Positions 15,834 to 26,200 of a stretch of DNA of 38,379 bases are shown in pieces; the first letter of the stretch is position 1, and the number at the start of each line of letters is the position of its first letter. The notes beneath the pieces were generated by a model. That model was not told where the DNA came from. It searched no databases and worked only from the letters and a program-made list of their open reading frames with translations. Both the position numbers and the translations under genes were made by a program. This DNA is from CAZVYN01 sp964631125 (GTDB lineage Bacteria > Eisenbacteria > RBG-16-71-46 > CAIMUX01): NCBI GenBank assembly GCA_964631125.1, contig CAZVYN010000036.1:1-38379 (forward strand). The letters are read 5' to 3'.

Positions 15834-17576
15834 TCAGCGGAGGAGCGCCTCGAGCTTCGCCAGACGCACCGGGTCGTCGTTGCGTTCGAAGTAGAAGACC
15901 TGGAAGTCCTGCGACTCGCGCCGCAACTCCACGAGCGGGCGCCCGGGGGCGCGGGTGAACCAGTCGTCGAGATACGCCTCGAAGTCGACGAGTTGGACCG
16001 AGTGAGGGGAGCGCGTGGCCAGATCCCGCATCAGGTCGCGGTCGTAAGTGACGACGTAGGCGGGAATCCACTCGTCGGCGGCGCCCGCCTGGAACGCGGC
16101 TCTCCGGTACGGCTCGTGGCTGCGGGGCCGTTTCATGAATTCGAAGTGGACGCCGCGGGCTCTGAGATAGTCGATCGGAGCGACCTTTTCGTGTCCGGGA
16201 CGTCCGCGTCGCGCGACTGGGAGTCGCGCGATATACGCATCGGTCAGTCCGTTCGATTCGATCGCCGTCGCGAAGCGCGCGTAGTAGGCCAAGCTGGCCT
16301 GTCCGCCGATGACGACGCGCACGTCGGTTCCTTCGAAGAGTTCCGCGAGTCCGCCGCCGATCTCCTCATATCGCTCGATCAGGTTCTTTCCTCGATCGAG
16401 GTGCGACCAGTACCAGTGTTCGTCGGTCACGCCCGAGGGACCGAAGGTCGCGCGCGGTGCGCCGGCGGCGTCGAAGTAAATCGAGTCGCGGAGTGCGCGC
16501 TCCGCCCAGACCGCGCCGGGGAGAGCGAGCAACGCGCACAGGAGCGCGATCGGCCTTGGACCCAGGAACTGTCGGGCGGAGATCTCGATCGTCGCGTAGA
16601 CCAGAGGAACGATCGGGACGATGAACCGCGCAAACATGAAGTCGCCGCCGACTCGAACGACGAAGAGCGCGAGATAGACGGCGAAGAACGAGGACGCGAT
16701 CAAGGCCGGTCGCAACCCGGAAGATGCGCGCCGCCATGACAAGAGGAGAACGATCGAGATCGGCGCGAGGAGCGTCGAGGGATAGGCGCGCAGATAGAGA
16801 CCCAAGTAGTGCAGCCCCTGTCCGAGGTTGCTGCCCCCCGCTTCCTTTGCGAAGGCCGTGTTCGGGAGGAGCTGTCCGAAGTAAACGATCTTCCAGAGCA
16901 GGTACGGCGCGAGGATCAACGCGAGCGGGGCATGGAGCGCGAGGAGGCCGCGGCGCGACTCAAATCGATCGCGCCAGAGCAGAATCGCTACCGTGAGCGG
17001 ATAGAAGAGCGCGCCGTCGGGGCGCAGCAGGAAGATCAGCGCGAGGAGGAGTCCGACGGCGGCGTAGGCGCGCCGCGAGCGCGAACCGAAGACGAGCGTC
17101 AGGTAGAGCACGGAGATCAGCAGCGTGAAGGCGGAGGTTTCGAGTCCGCCGGTGGCCCAGAGACGCTGATCGTAGTTGGCGGCCAGACAGAGGGCGGTCA
17201 GCGGCAGCAGCGCGGTCGACCGCCCGAGTCGAAGCGAGAACCAGATCCACAGCGCGAGCGTCGCCGCGTCGGCCGCGAGTCCGAGGGCCTGCGACGCGGA
17301 GACCAGCTCGAGCCCCGCGGCGCGCAGTCCGGCCAAGAGCAGGAGCCAGAGAAAGTGTGAATAGCCCTCGACCCGCTCGCCGATGTTGTAGACGAGACCC
17401 TGCCCGGCGAGGAGATGGTCGAGGTAGCGAAACGTGATGAAGGCGTCGTCGCAGATCCAGCGCCAGCGAGCTGCCGATATGAAACCTACCCCGAGCGCGA
17501 GGAGCGCGAAGATCCAGAAGACGACCCGAGCGCCGCTTCCCCCACCCCTCCCCTCTTGGCCTGCCGGCGATGACAC
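15834..17576 (-). CDS. GT-C fold polytopic membrane glycosyltransferase (GT39/AftB-like)
   Basis: The protein is about 580 residues. The likely start is GTG 17576; ATG 17630 is an alternative but overlaps a good forward promoter. There are about ten hydrophobic helices in residues 12-375. The first loop holds the GT-C catalytic signature CDDAFITFRYLDHLLAGQG, followed by LVYNIGERVEGYSHFLW. This DD...NxGERVEGYS arrangement is typical of lipid-phospho-sugar-dependent transferases such as mycobacterial AftB. A soluble C-terminal domain of about 200 residues follows (GGQASLAYYARF...). It probably transfers a sugar from a polyprenyl carrier outside the inner membrane. Acceptor unknown. Confidence 0.82.
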   Translation of the reverse strand: MSSPAGQEGRGGGSGARVVFWIFALLALGVGFISAARWRWICDDAFITFRYLDHLLAGQGLVYNIGERVEGYSHFLWLLLLAGLRAAGLELVSASQALGLAADAATLALWIWFSLRLGRSTALLPLTALCLAANYDQRLWATGGLETSAFTLLISVLYLTLVFGSRSRRAYAAVGLLLALIFLLRPDGALFYPLTVAILLWRDRFESRRGLLALHAPLALILAPYLLWKIVYFGQLLPNTAFAKEAGGSNLGQGLHYLGLYLRAYPSTLLAPISIVLLLSWRRASSGLRPALIASSFFAVYLALFVVRVGGDFMFARFIVPIVPLVYATIEISARQFLGPRPIALLCALLALPGAVWAERALRDSIYFDAAGAPRATFGPSGVTDEHWYWSHLDRGKNLIERYEEIGGGLAELFEGTDVRVVIGGQASLAYYARFATAIESNGLTDAYIARLPVARRGRPGHEKVAPIDYLRARGVHFEFMKRPRSHEPYRRAAFQAGAADEWIPAYVVTYDRDLMRDLATRSPHSVQLVDFEAYLDDWFTRAPGRPLVELRRESQDFQVFYFERNDDPVRLAKLEALLR

Positions 17577-17611
17577 GCGGCGGATAGTACGGGATGCGGG
17601 CGGCCACGGCG

Positions 17612-17640
17612 TTGACACCACCGAGGGCATCCCCGAGAAT
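17612..17640 (+). promoter_or_regulatory. Sigma70-type promoter candidate for the PEGA lipoprotein
   Basis: TTGACA at 17612-17617 is a perfect -35. After 17 nt comes GAGAAT (17635-17640), 4 of 6 matches to the -10 consensus. It faces the lipoprotein gene (start 17773) in the 196-nt divergent gap. A perfect -35 with optimal spacing is uncommon in such GC-rich DNA. Confidence 0.45.
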
Positions 17641-17772
17641 CCAGCGGCGATCGGATCGACTGCGCTGCCGAGCGTCAGGGAAGGACGCGCGATCAACGAA
17701 CTGCAACCTAGCTCCTCGGGGCCAAGAGGAGACGACACCGGGCGGTCGAGCCTGCAGTGTGGTTCGCGTGGC

Positions 17773-18879
17773 GTGGCCGACGTCGCACTGTGGGCCGTCC
17801 TGTTCCTCGCGATGGCGCTCCAAGGCTGCGGCCAGAAGCGCGAGTTCCTGCTCGTCGTGCGCGACGACGCCAATCGACCGCTGGCCGGGATCGAGATTCG
17901 CGATGCGACCACCGGAGCGCTGCTCGGTGGGACCGACGAGACCGGCTCGGTGCGCTTCCAACCGCCGAAGGGCGCGGGCGGGGTGCTCCGTGTGCGACTG
18001 CGCGCCGGCGCCGACGCGCCCGCCTTCGAGTTCGAAGATCCGATCATCCTGACCGATGCCGACCTCCGCCAAGGGGCGCGGCTCGTGCGCGGACGCTCCA
18101 CGGCGCCGGCCGACTCCACGACTGGGCGCGCGGTCCTGGCCGTAGAGACCGAGCCGCCGGGCGCCACCGTCATGCTGAACGATCAACCGGTCGGACCGAG
18201 CGCGGTCGTCTTGCGTAATTTGGAGCCGGGGCGCGTGCAGGTCCAACTCAGGCTCGACGGGTACGAAACGCATGCCGTCGACCTGCTCCTCCTGGAAGGC
18301 GAGAACAAGTATGTCTGGGAGCTGCGCCGCAAAGACGGCCCGGCGGTCGCACCGCGATCCGCGCCGCCCCCTCCGCCGGCCGCGTCCACGGAAGCTCCCT
18401 CGTCGCAACCGGCCCCGACGTCCGCCTCGAATCCGGTCGCGTCTGATCCGATGCCGACCCTGGAAACGGAGGAGACGCCCCGCACGATCCCGACGCCGCG
18501 CGAGCGGCCGCCGGAGCCCGCGGCGCCCGCGGCGCCCGCCGCCGACGATCGGACCGCCATCGGTCGGCTCTTGGAGAGCTACGCCGCCGCCTTGGAGCGG
18601 AGAGATCTCGAGGCGTACGCGGCGCTCTTCACCACGCTCTCGAGCGAGAACCGAGACAAGCTCCGCGCCGCCTTCGGCGATCTGCAATCGCAGGAGGTCG
18701 AGCTGCGCGACGTCGAGATCAACGTCTCCGGCGCGCGCGGCGAGGCGCGCTTCGTCGAGATCCGCACGATGAAGTTCCGCGCGGGGCGCGACCAGCGACT
18801 CGAACGGGATCTGAGTGCGACGACGGTGCGCCTCCCCGATGGACGGTGGCGACTGGAACAGATCCGCAGCATCAATTGA
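17773..18879 (+). CDS. PEGA-domain lipoprotein with a C-terminal NTF2-like domain
   Basis: The protein is about 368 residues from GTG 17773. This start gives a short lipoprotein signal (VALWAVLFLAMALQGC) with lipobox LQGC; longer starts would place it internally. Residues 20-110 look like an immunoglobulin/carboxypeptidase-regulatory-like strand domain (GIEIRDATTGALLGGTDETG). Residues about 115-175 are a PEGA domain (VETEPPGATVMLNDQPVGPS..LRLDGYETHAVDL). A Pro/Ala-rich linker (about 190-255) reaches a C-terminal alpha+beta domain (LLESYAAALERRDLEAYAALF...RWRLEQI) of SnoaL/NTF2 type. An envelope protein anchored by lipid; role unknown. The outer-membrane barrel gene begins 20 nt downstream, so they are probably cotranscribed. 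Confidence 0.78.
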   Translation: MADVALWAVLFLAMALQGCGQKREFLLVVRDDANRPLAGIEIRDATTGALLGGTDETGSVRFQPPKGAGGVLRVRLRAGADAPAFEFEDPIILTDADLRQGARLVRGRSTAPADSTTGRAVLAVETEPPGATVMLNDQPVGPSAVVLRNLEPGRVQVQLRLDGYETHAVDLLLLEGENKYVWELRRKDGPAVAPRSAPPPPPAASTEAPSSQPAPTSASNPVASDPMPTLETEETPRTIPTPRERPPEPAAPAAPAADDRTAIGRLLESYAAALERRDLEAYAALFTTLSSENRDKLRAAFGDLQSQEVELRDVEINVSGARGEARFVEIRTMKFRAGRDQRLERDLSATTVRLPDGRWRLEQIRSIN

Positions 18880-18899
18880 TCGTCGAGGAGGAGGTATCG

Positions 18900-20273
18900 A
18901 TGCGTTTCATGCAACACGGCCGGCGCTCGGGATGGGCGGCCGCGCCGACGGCAGCGGCGACGGCCGCGACGTTGGTCGCCATCGCTCTCACCGCTCTGGG
19001 CGGCCGCGCCTCTGCGCAGTCGCTCGAGTTGGACGACTTCCTCACCGGCATCCTCCGCGACGGCGTGGTTCTCTCGCCCCCGGCGAGCGGCGTGAACCAC
19101 GAGGCGCACTTCATCGGCGGCGACTCTCCGCAATTCGGAGCGCTCCAGCAGGTGAACGAAGAGATGTCGTGGCAGCTCTCGAACTTCCCCCTCAGCTCGT
19201 CGGCCGGCGGCTTCGCCTACGAACTCGATCTGGAGATGGGCGTGCTCGTCCGTCCGACCAAGAGCTTTGGACCGATCTACGGCGAACGGCCGCTGACCGT
19301 CGGGCGCGGCCGGTTCAACCTCGGGATGAGCTACACGCAGTTCAGCTTCGACCATCTCGACGACATCGATCTGCAGGCCGGTGAGATGGAGCTGGTCTTC
19401 ACCCACGCCGACACCGACAACGACGGCGGCAATCTCGGCAACTACATCGAAGGTGACGTGGTCACGGCCGCTCTCGCCATCGATGTGGAGAGCCGCGTGA
19501 CTTCTTTCGTCGGCTCCTACGGATTGCGGGACGGGATCGACCTGGGCATCGTCGTCCCGATCGTGGAGGTCGACATGCGGGCGCGGGTCGACGCCACCGT
19601 GCGCCGCCTCGCGACTTCAGCCTCGCCCGACATCCACCGGTTTCCCAACGGGACCAGTCGAAACAGCTTCGAGCGCGAGTCGAGCGCCCGCGGAGTGGGC
19701 GATCTCGTCTTGCGCGGGAAGGCCAAGTTCCTCGACCAGGGATCGATCTTGATGGCGGCGATGACCGACCTGAGGCTCCCCACCGGCGACGAGGACAATT
19801 TGCTGGGCACCGGTCGCACCACCGCGAAAATGGGCGTCGTCGGCTCGTGGAACGACCCGACCTTCTCGCCGCACGCCGCCGCCAGCGCGACGTTCGCCTC
19901 CGGGAATTCGAACCGCAACGAACTCGGGTACGTGTTCGGTCTCGATTGGTCGGTCGACCCGAAGCTGACGCTGGCCGCCGATCTGTTGGGCCGCGTGGCG
20001 TTGGAGGCGCGTGAGGTGGTGGTGGCCGACGAGACCTATCGATTCAACATCGAGACCAACCCGAATCTACCGGCGGTCGTCCGACAGACCGATCTGCCGC
20101 GCCTCGGGATCGCGGAGGAGACCACCTCGCGGCACTACGTCGATCTCGCCGTCGGATTCAAGGTCAACGTCGCCGGTAACTTCCTCGTGACGGCGAACGG
20201 GCTGCTGCCGCTCGCGGATGTGGGGCTGCGCGACGAGTTCTCCGGTCTGGTCGGGCTCGACTACAGTTTCTAG
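18900..20273 (+). CDS. Outer-membrane beta-barrel protein (MetA-pathway phenol-degradation/transporter-like)
   Basis: The protein has 457 residues with ATG 18900 directly preceded by GAGGAGGAGG, the strongest ribosome site in this part. The signal peptide ends at ASA-Q around residue 40. The mature chain has repeated beta-hairpin strands (RFNLGMSYTQFSFDHLDD, LRDGIDLGIVVPIVEVDMRARVDATV, GDLVLRGKAKFL, DLRLPTGDEDNLLGTG) and a C-terminal aromatic LVGLDYSF, the usual outer-membrane targeting end. The LRLPTGDEDNLLGTG motif recalls the Phenol_MetA_deg family of putative transporters. Cargo unknown. Its last 207 nt overlap the 3' end of ndvB on the opposite strand. Confidence 0.8.
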   Translation: MRFMQHGRRSGWAAAPTAAATAATLVAIALTALGGRASAQSLELDDFLTGILRDGVVLSPPASGVNHEAHFIGGDSPQFGALQQVNEEMSWQLSNFPLSSSAGGFAYELDLEMGVLVRPTKSFGPIYGERPLTVGRGRFNLGMSYTQFSFDHLDDIDLQAGEMELVFTHADTDNDGGNLGNYIEGDVVTAALAIDVESRVTSFVGSYGLRDGIDLGIVVPIVEVDMRARVDATVRRLATSASPDIHRFPNGTSRNSFERESSARGVGDLVLRGKAKFLDQGSILMAAMTDLRLPTGDEDNLLGTGRTTAKMGVVGSWNDPTFSPHAAASATFASGNSNRNELGYVFGLDWSVDPKLTLAADLLGRVALEAREVVVADETYRFNIETNPNLPAVVRQTDLPRLGIAEETTSRHYVDLAVGFKVNVAGNFLVTANGLLPLADVGLRDEFSGLVGLDYSF

Positions 20274-23200
20274 GTCGCCCAGCAGGACGAGCAGGCGGTG
20301 GGTTCGGCCGTCGTCCTCGAGCGGCACGGCCGAAGCGTCGACACGCACGCCATCGAGCTCCGCGCGCGCCACGCCCTGTGAGCGCTTCGCCGGGTTTTGC
20401 ACCTCGATCTCGTAGCGAGTTCCGCCGAAAGTCCAGTCGATCGAGAAGTCGGGCCAGTTCATCGGAATGCAGGGGTCGATCCGCAGCCGATCGCCTCGCT
20501 GTTGGAATCCGAGGATCTCCTCCAGCGCGATGCGATACATCCATCCGGCCGAGCCGGTGTACCAGGTCCATCCGCCGCGCCCGACATGCAGCGGGTGCGC
20601 GTAGATGTCGGCCGCGACGACGTACGGTTCGACGCGATAACGGCGCATCCCCTCGGCGGTGCGCGCGCGATTGATCGGGTTCGACATGTGCAGCAGCTCG
20701 ACGGCCTCGTCCCCTTCACCCATGCGCGCCATCGCCTGCACCGTCCAGAGCGCGGCGTGGGTGTACTGCCCGCCGTTCTCACGAATCCCCGGGATGTATC
20801 CCTTGATGTACCCGGGATCCTGCGGCGAACCGTCGAAGGGCGGCGTGAGCAGCAGACTGAGCTGCGCGCTGCGCCGCAAGAGGTGCACGCGGAGCGAATC
20901 CATCGCCCGCTCGGCGCGTTCGGGCGGCGCCAGTCCCGAGATGACGGCCCACGACTGCGCGATCGCATCGATCTTCGCCTCGGAAGACGAGGCCGATCCG
21001 AGGGGAGTCCCGTCGTCGTAGTAGGCGCGGCGGTACCAGTCCCCGTCCCACGCCAGTTCGAGTCGTTCGGCCAGCCGTGCGCGCTCGGCTCGATAGCGAT
21101 CGGCGCGCGCAGTGTCGCCGCGAGCCGCACAGATGGGAGCGAACTGTCCCAGGATCGTCGCGAGGAACCAACCGAGCCAGACGCTCTCTCCCTCGCCGCC
21201 GCGGCCGACGCGATTCATCCCGTCGTTCCAATCGCCGGTCCCGATGAGCGGAAGTCCGTGCGAGCCGGCCGTGCTCCCCCGATCGATCGCGCGAACGCAA
21301 TGTTCGTAGAGCGAACCGACCTCGCTCGAGACCGCCGGCAGGTCGTAGGTCTCGAGCTGCTCGGGGGTGAGCGGCGGCGCCGAGAGGAACGGCGCGGGCG
21401 CGTCGAGGACGGCGTGATCCCCGGTTCGCTCGACATACGCCGCCACCGCGAAGGGGAGCCAGAGCAGGTCGTCGGAACAACGCGTGCGGACGCCGCGGCC
21501 GCTCGGCGGATGCCACCAGTGCTGCACGTCGCCTTCCGTGAACTGACGCGAGGCGGCGCGCAGGAGATGCTCGCGGCAGAGATCGGGGCGTGTATAGACG
21601 AGCGAGAGGACGTCTTGGAGCTGATCGCGAAAGCCGTAGGCGCCCCCCGACTGGTAGTAGCCGCTGCGCGCCCAGAGCCGCGAGGCGACGCACTGATAGA
21701 GCAGCCATCGATTGACCAGGAGATCGAGAGAGTCATCGGGCGTGCGCACCTGCACGGCGCCCAGGATCCGATCCCACCTCTCGGTCACGGCGGCCAGGGC
21801 CGCTTTCGCCTGTTCGACCGACGCGTGTCGGCGGGCGGCCGCGCGCGCCGCCTCCGGACTCACACCCTCTCCCAGGACGATCGCGATCTCGCGCGTCTCG
21901 CTCGGCGGGATCTCCACCGCCAGGAGCAACGCTCCACACGGATCGAGGCCGCCGCCGAAGCGACCGCTCAGCCCCACGCGCTCGAGGGCCGCGGGGCGCG
22001 AGAGCGATCGATTGCGCCCGATGAACTCGGCTCGATCGCCCGTGGCCGACACCACCGCTTGGCTGACGGCGAGGAACCCCGTGCGGGCGGTCGTTTCCGT
22101 CGCGTACCGATTCTGCGCGAAAATCACGCCGGTCTCCGCGTCGTACTCGGTCACGACATGCAAGCAATCGCCCGCCCGCCCCGGCCCGAGCAGCCATTCC
22201 ACGTAGACGAAGAGCGCCACGCGACGCGTGCGGGGGCCGTCGTTGCGCAGCGTCAGGAGCGAGTACTTCACCGACTCGTCGGGATGGACGAAGATCTCGA
22301 GCTCTTGACCGAGTCCCGTCGGTGCGGCGCCGAAGCTCGACCAACCGGCGCCGTGACGCACCGTCCACCGGAGATCGGGATCTCTCGGCAACGGCGCGGG
22401 CGTCGCGCCCCAGGTCTGGCCGGTCTCTTCGTCCCGCAGGAAGATCGCCTCGCTCGTCGGATCCGAGACCGGGTCGTTGGCGAACGGCGTGAGGCGCGCC
22501 TCTCGACTGTTCTCCCCCCAGGTCGTGGCCGCGCCGGCGGAGGAGACGAGCGCGCCGAAGCCGGGGTTGGCGAGGATGTTGGACCACGGCAGCGGCGTCT
22601 CCTCTCCCCCATCCAGCACGATCACATACTCCCGCCCGTCAGCGCTGAAGCCGCCGAGGCCGTTGTCGAAGCGGAGCGTCGGTCGCGCCGATCGCTGCGA
22701 ACTAGGGAGCACGGTCGTCGTCGACTCGGGATGGATTCGCGGAGTGAACGGCCCCGGCCAGAGCGGCTCTCGGTGCGGACGTTGGAGCTGTTCCTCCAAC
22801 GTGCCGTCCGCGCCGCGCAGCACGGCGCGCGCGACGGCGAAGAGGAGCGTGCGTTCCGCGTCGGCAATCCCGTCTCCACGCAACAGGAAGACGCCGCCCG
22901 GTCGATCGCGCTGCGCCGACCAACGCCCGCCTTCGAGCAGCATCGTCAGTTCGCTCTGCATCTCCTCGCGATAGCCGATCGGATGCTCGTTCAAGATGAC
23001 GATGTCCGCCGTGAGTCCGCGCAGCCGCCAGAACTCATGCGCGCGCAGCGCCTGCCGCACGAGCGGGAGATCGTCGTCCTCCGTCACCTCGATCAGAAGA
23101 ATCGGCGCGTCGCCGGAGATGCCGAAGCGCCAGAGCGCGGTCTGCGCCAGAGCGTTGCGCGCGATCCAATCGCCCGGCGCTCGCAGCGACGCGTCAGTGT

Positions 23201-26200
23201 AGAGCACGGCCGAGGCCAGCGACATGTAGAGCTGCGCCTCCTGCGCAGTCAGTCCCAGGTGGCGCAGCTCGATCTCCGAGCTGCTGAAGCCGAGTGCGAA
23301 CGCCTGGGACGCCGCCGCGGGATCGTGATAGCGGTCGGCCAGGACATGGGCGGTCTCCGCGTTGGGCGCGAATCCCGTGGCGAAGGCGAGCCGCACGACT
23401 CCGCCCGGCGCCAGTCGCACCCGGTGGCGCAAACTCGCGATCGGATCGAGCACGGCGCCGGTCGTTCCGCTCAGCGGCCGCCCGGTCAGCGCGATCGGAT
23501 CCTCGACCCCGCGTCCCCGTCCCAGGAACCGCGCGCGATCGGTCTCCCACTCCACCGGCTCTTGCGCGCTCCCTTCCAGAGCCGAGACGTGGAAGGCGAC
23601 CCCTCCGATGTCCCGTTCGCTCCGCGGGCGGCGGGAACAGAGGATGGCGGCCGACTCCGCGACGTAGCTCGTCTCCAGGAACAGTTTGCCGAAGGCGGGA
23701 TGCGAGAGGTCATCGGCCGGAGGGGAGAGGGCGAACTCGACGTAGCTGGTGACCTCGATCTCGCGCGTGCGGTCGCCGCGGTTGACGAGCGTGAGCCGCC
23801 GCACCTCGAGATCCTCCTGCGGAGAGACCGCGACTTCGAGTTGCGACTCGATCTCCTCGTCGCGACGCCGGAAGATCGCGCGATCCGACAAGAACGTCGC
23901 CTCGTACTCCTGCGGCTCGCGCGCCATCGGCTGCGCGGTGGCCGACCAGACCGCGCCGCTGCGCACGTCCCGCAGATAGAGGAACTGACTCCCCACATCC
24001 CGCGTCGGGTCCTCTCGCCACCGGGTCAACGCGAAGCCGCGGCAGATCGATGCGCCGGCGCCGGAATTGGTGATGACGGTGGTGAACGACCCGTTGGAGA
24101 GAAAGGTCGCCTGCGGATAGAGCGTGTTGGCCGAGCGGAACCGGCGCACCGAACCGGCGGCGGAGGCGGGCGTCGAGTGTGACGCCTCGGCGGACCGCGG
24201 GCGAGAGACCATGGCGGAGCGGTTGACCATCTCCTGCAGCAGCATCTCGGTCGCCTGGATGTGCGGATCGGCGTGGAATCGTTCGACCATCCGCGACTCG
24301 AAGAGGACGTTGGCGAGCGCGACGAGCGACATCCCCTGGTGGTGCGAGAAGAACGCGCGGACGATGACCCCCTTGGTCGGTCGGTGGATCGCGTCGCCGT
24401 GGAGCGGGGAGTCGTAGGAGTCGCGAGGCGTGTAGTCGATCGCCTCGAAGAATCCGTAGTCGCCCTGCACTCCTGCTCGCATCAGGCGTCGGAAGTTCGC
24501 GCTGGCCCCGTCGGGGTCGATCATCGCCGCGAGCGCGGTCGCGTAGGGCGCGATGACGAGATCGTCGCCCAGGCCGCGCTTCAGACCGAGGCCGGGCACG
24601 CCGAACGCGCGGTACTGATAGTCGCCTTGGTGGTCGACGAAGTCGTAGGCCGACTCAGAGATTCCCCAAGGGACGCCGAGCCTCCGCGCGAAGTGGATCT
24701 GATGTTCGACGGCCCGACGGCAGCTCCGCTCCAGCAAGGTTCCGGGATACGACCGCAGGAGGAGCGACGGCATGAGGTACTCGAACATCGACGCGCTCCA
24801 GGAGACGAGCGTCGGTCGTCCGCGCGAGGCCACGAGCTGGCGACCCAGGCGGAACCAGTGAGCGACCGGCGCGTCCCCCTTGGCGATGGCGAAGAAACTC
24901 GCCGTGCGCGCTTCGGAGGCCAACAGATCGTAGTGGGTCGGGTCCAGCCGCCCCGGCCCTTCGGAGTCGGCCAGGCGATACCCGGTCGAGAATTGCTGAC
25001 GACGCGGATCGAACAGGAAGCGGAAGTCCATGCCGTGCGCGAGCGACTCGGCCCGCCGCGCGGCGTATTCCAACCTCGCCTCCAGGTCCGACTCGACGGC
25101 CGCGGGCGCAAGCGACGCCTCCAGGCGCTCCACCGCGAAGAGCGCGCGCCGCAACTCGCGCGGCTGCGCCAACAGCGCAACCTCGTCCCCCGCCAACCGC
25201 AGCCGCGCCTGACGGAGCGACGGCGCCAACGACGCGAGCCGCGAGGCCTCGTCTCCAGGATCCATCTGCGCGAACAACAACTGCTCGACCGAGTGGAGCG
25301 CCGCGAAGAGCGCTGCGGCGCCGGTGGGGCCGCTCCCGGCAGTCGAAACCGAGATCGCGGCGTCGACCATCCTGCGCACGAAGTAGACCGTGTCGATCAA
25401 CCCTTCCCTGCGAACTCCAGGCGTCTGCGGATCGACCGCGATCTGTCTCAGGCCCTGCGCGACCGCGAGAAGGCAGGCGGCGAAGTTGCCGCTGTCCACG
25501 GTCGAAACGTAGCGCGGGTAGAGCGGCGCCAGGGTGGCGGTCGAAATCCAGTTCAGGACGTGTCCCTCGTGGCGCTCGAGCCCTTCGACCGTGCGCAGCG
25601 TGCGCTCGACCCGTTCGACCAGTTCGGGCGTGCCGATGAAGCCGAAGTCGTGCGCCGCAAGCGCCGAGACCAGGCTCATCCCGATGTTGGTCGGCGACGT
25701 CCGGCGTGCGAGCCGCTCCTCGCCCCGCTCCTGGAAGTTATCGGGCGGAAGCCAGTTGTCCTCGGGTCGCAGGAACGTTTCGAAGAAGTGCCAGGTGCGA
25801 CGCGCGATCCGGCGCAGCAGCGGCCGATCGGCTTCGCGCGGCGGATGGCGCGTGGTGGAGACCGGACGGCTGAGCCAGGCCGCAACCACCGGCGCCGCCG
25901 CCCAGAGCAGGAGGAACGGCGCCGCGATGAAAAACGCGCCGGGGCGCGCCGTCGCGACGACGAGTCCACAGCCGAGAGCAAAGATGGGACTGGAGGAGAG
26001 CTCCATCCCGAAGGCCGCCAAGGCGCGTCGTCCGGTGAGTTGCGAAGCGCGGGAGATGACCGAGGCCGCGGTGTCCCACTCCAAGAGCCGACGATGCGTG
26101 ATGACCATGCGGACGAGCGTGACGGCGATCGCATGCAGCATCCGGTACGACTGGTACGGCAGGAAGGTGACGGTGAGAAAGGTCTGCGCGGTGGCGGTCG

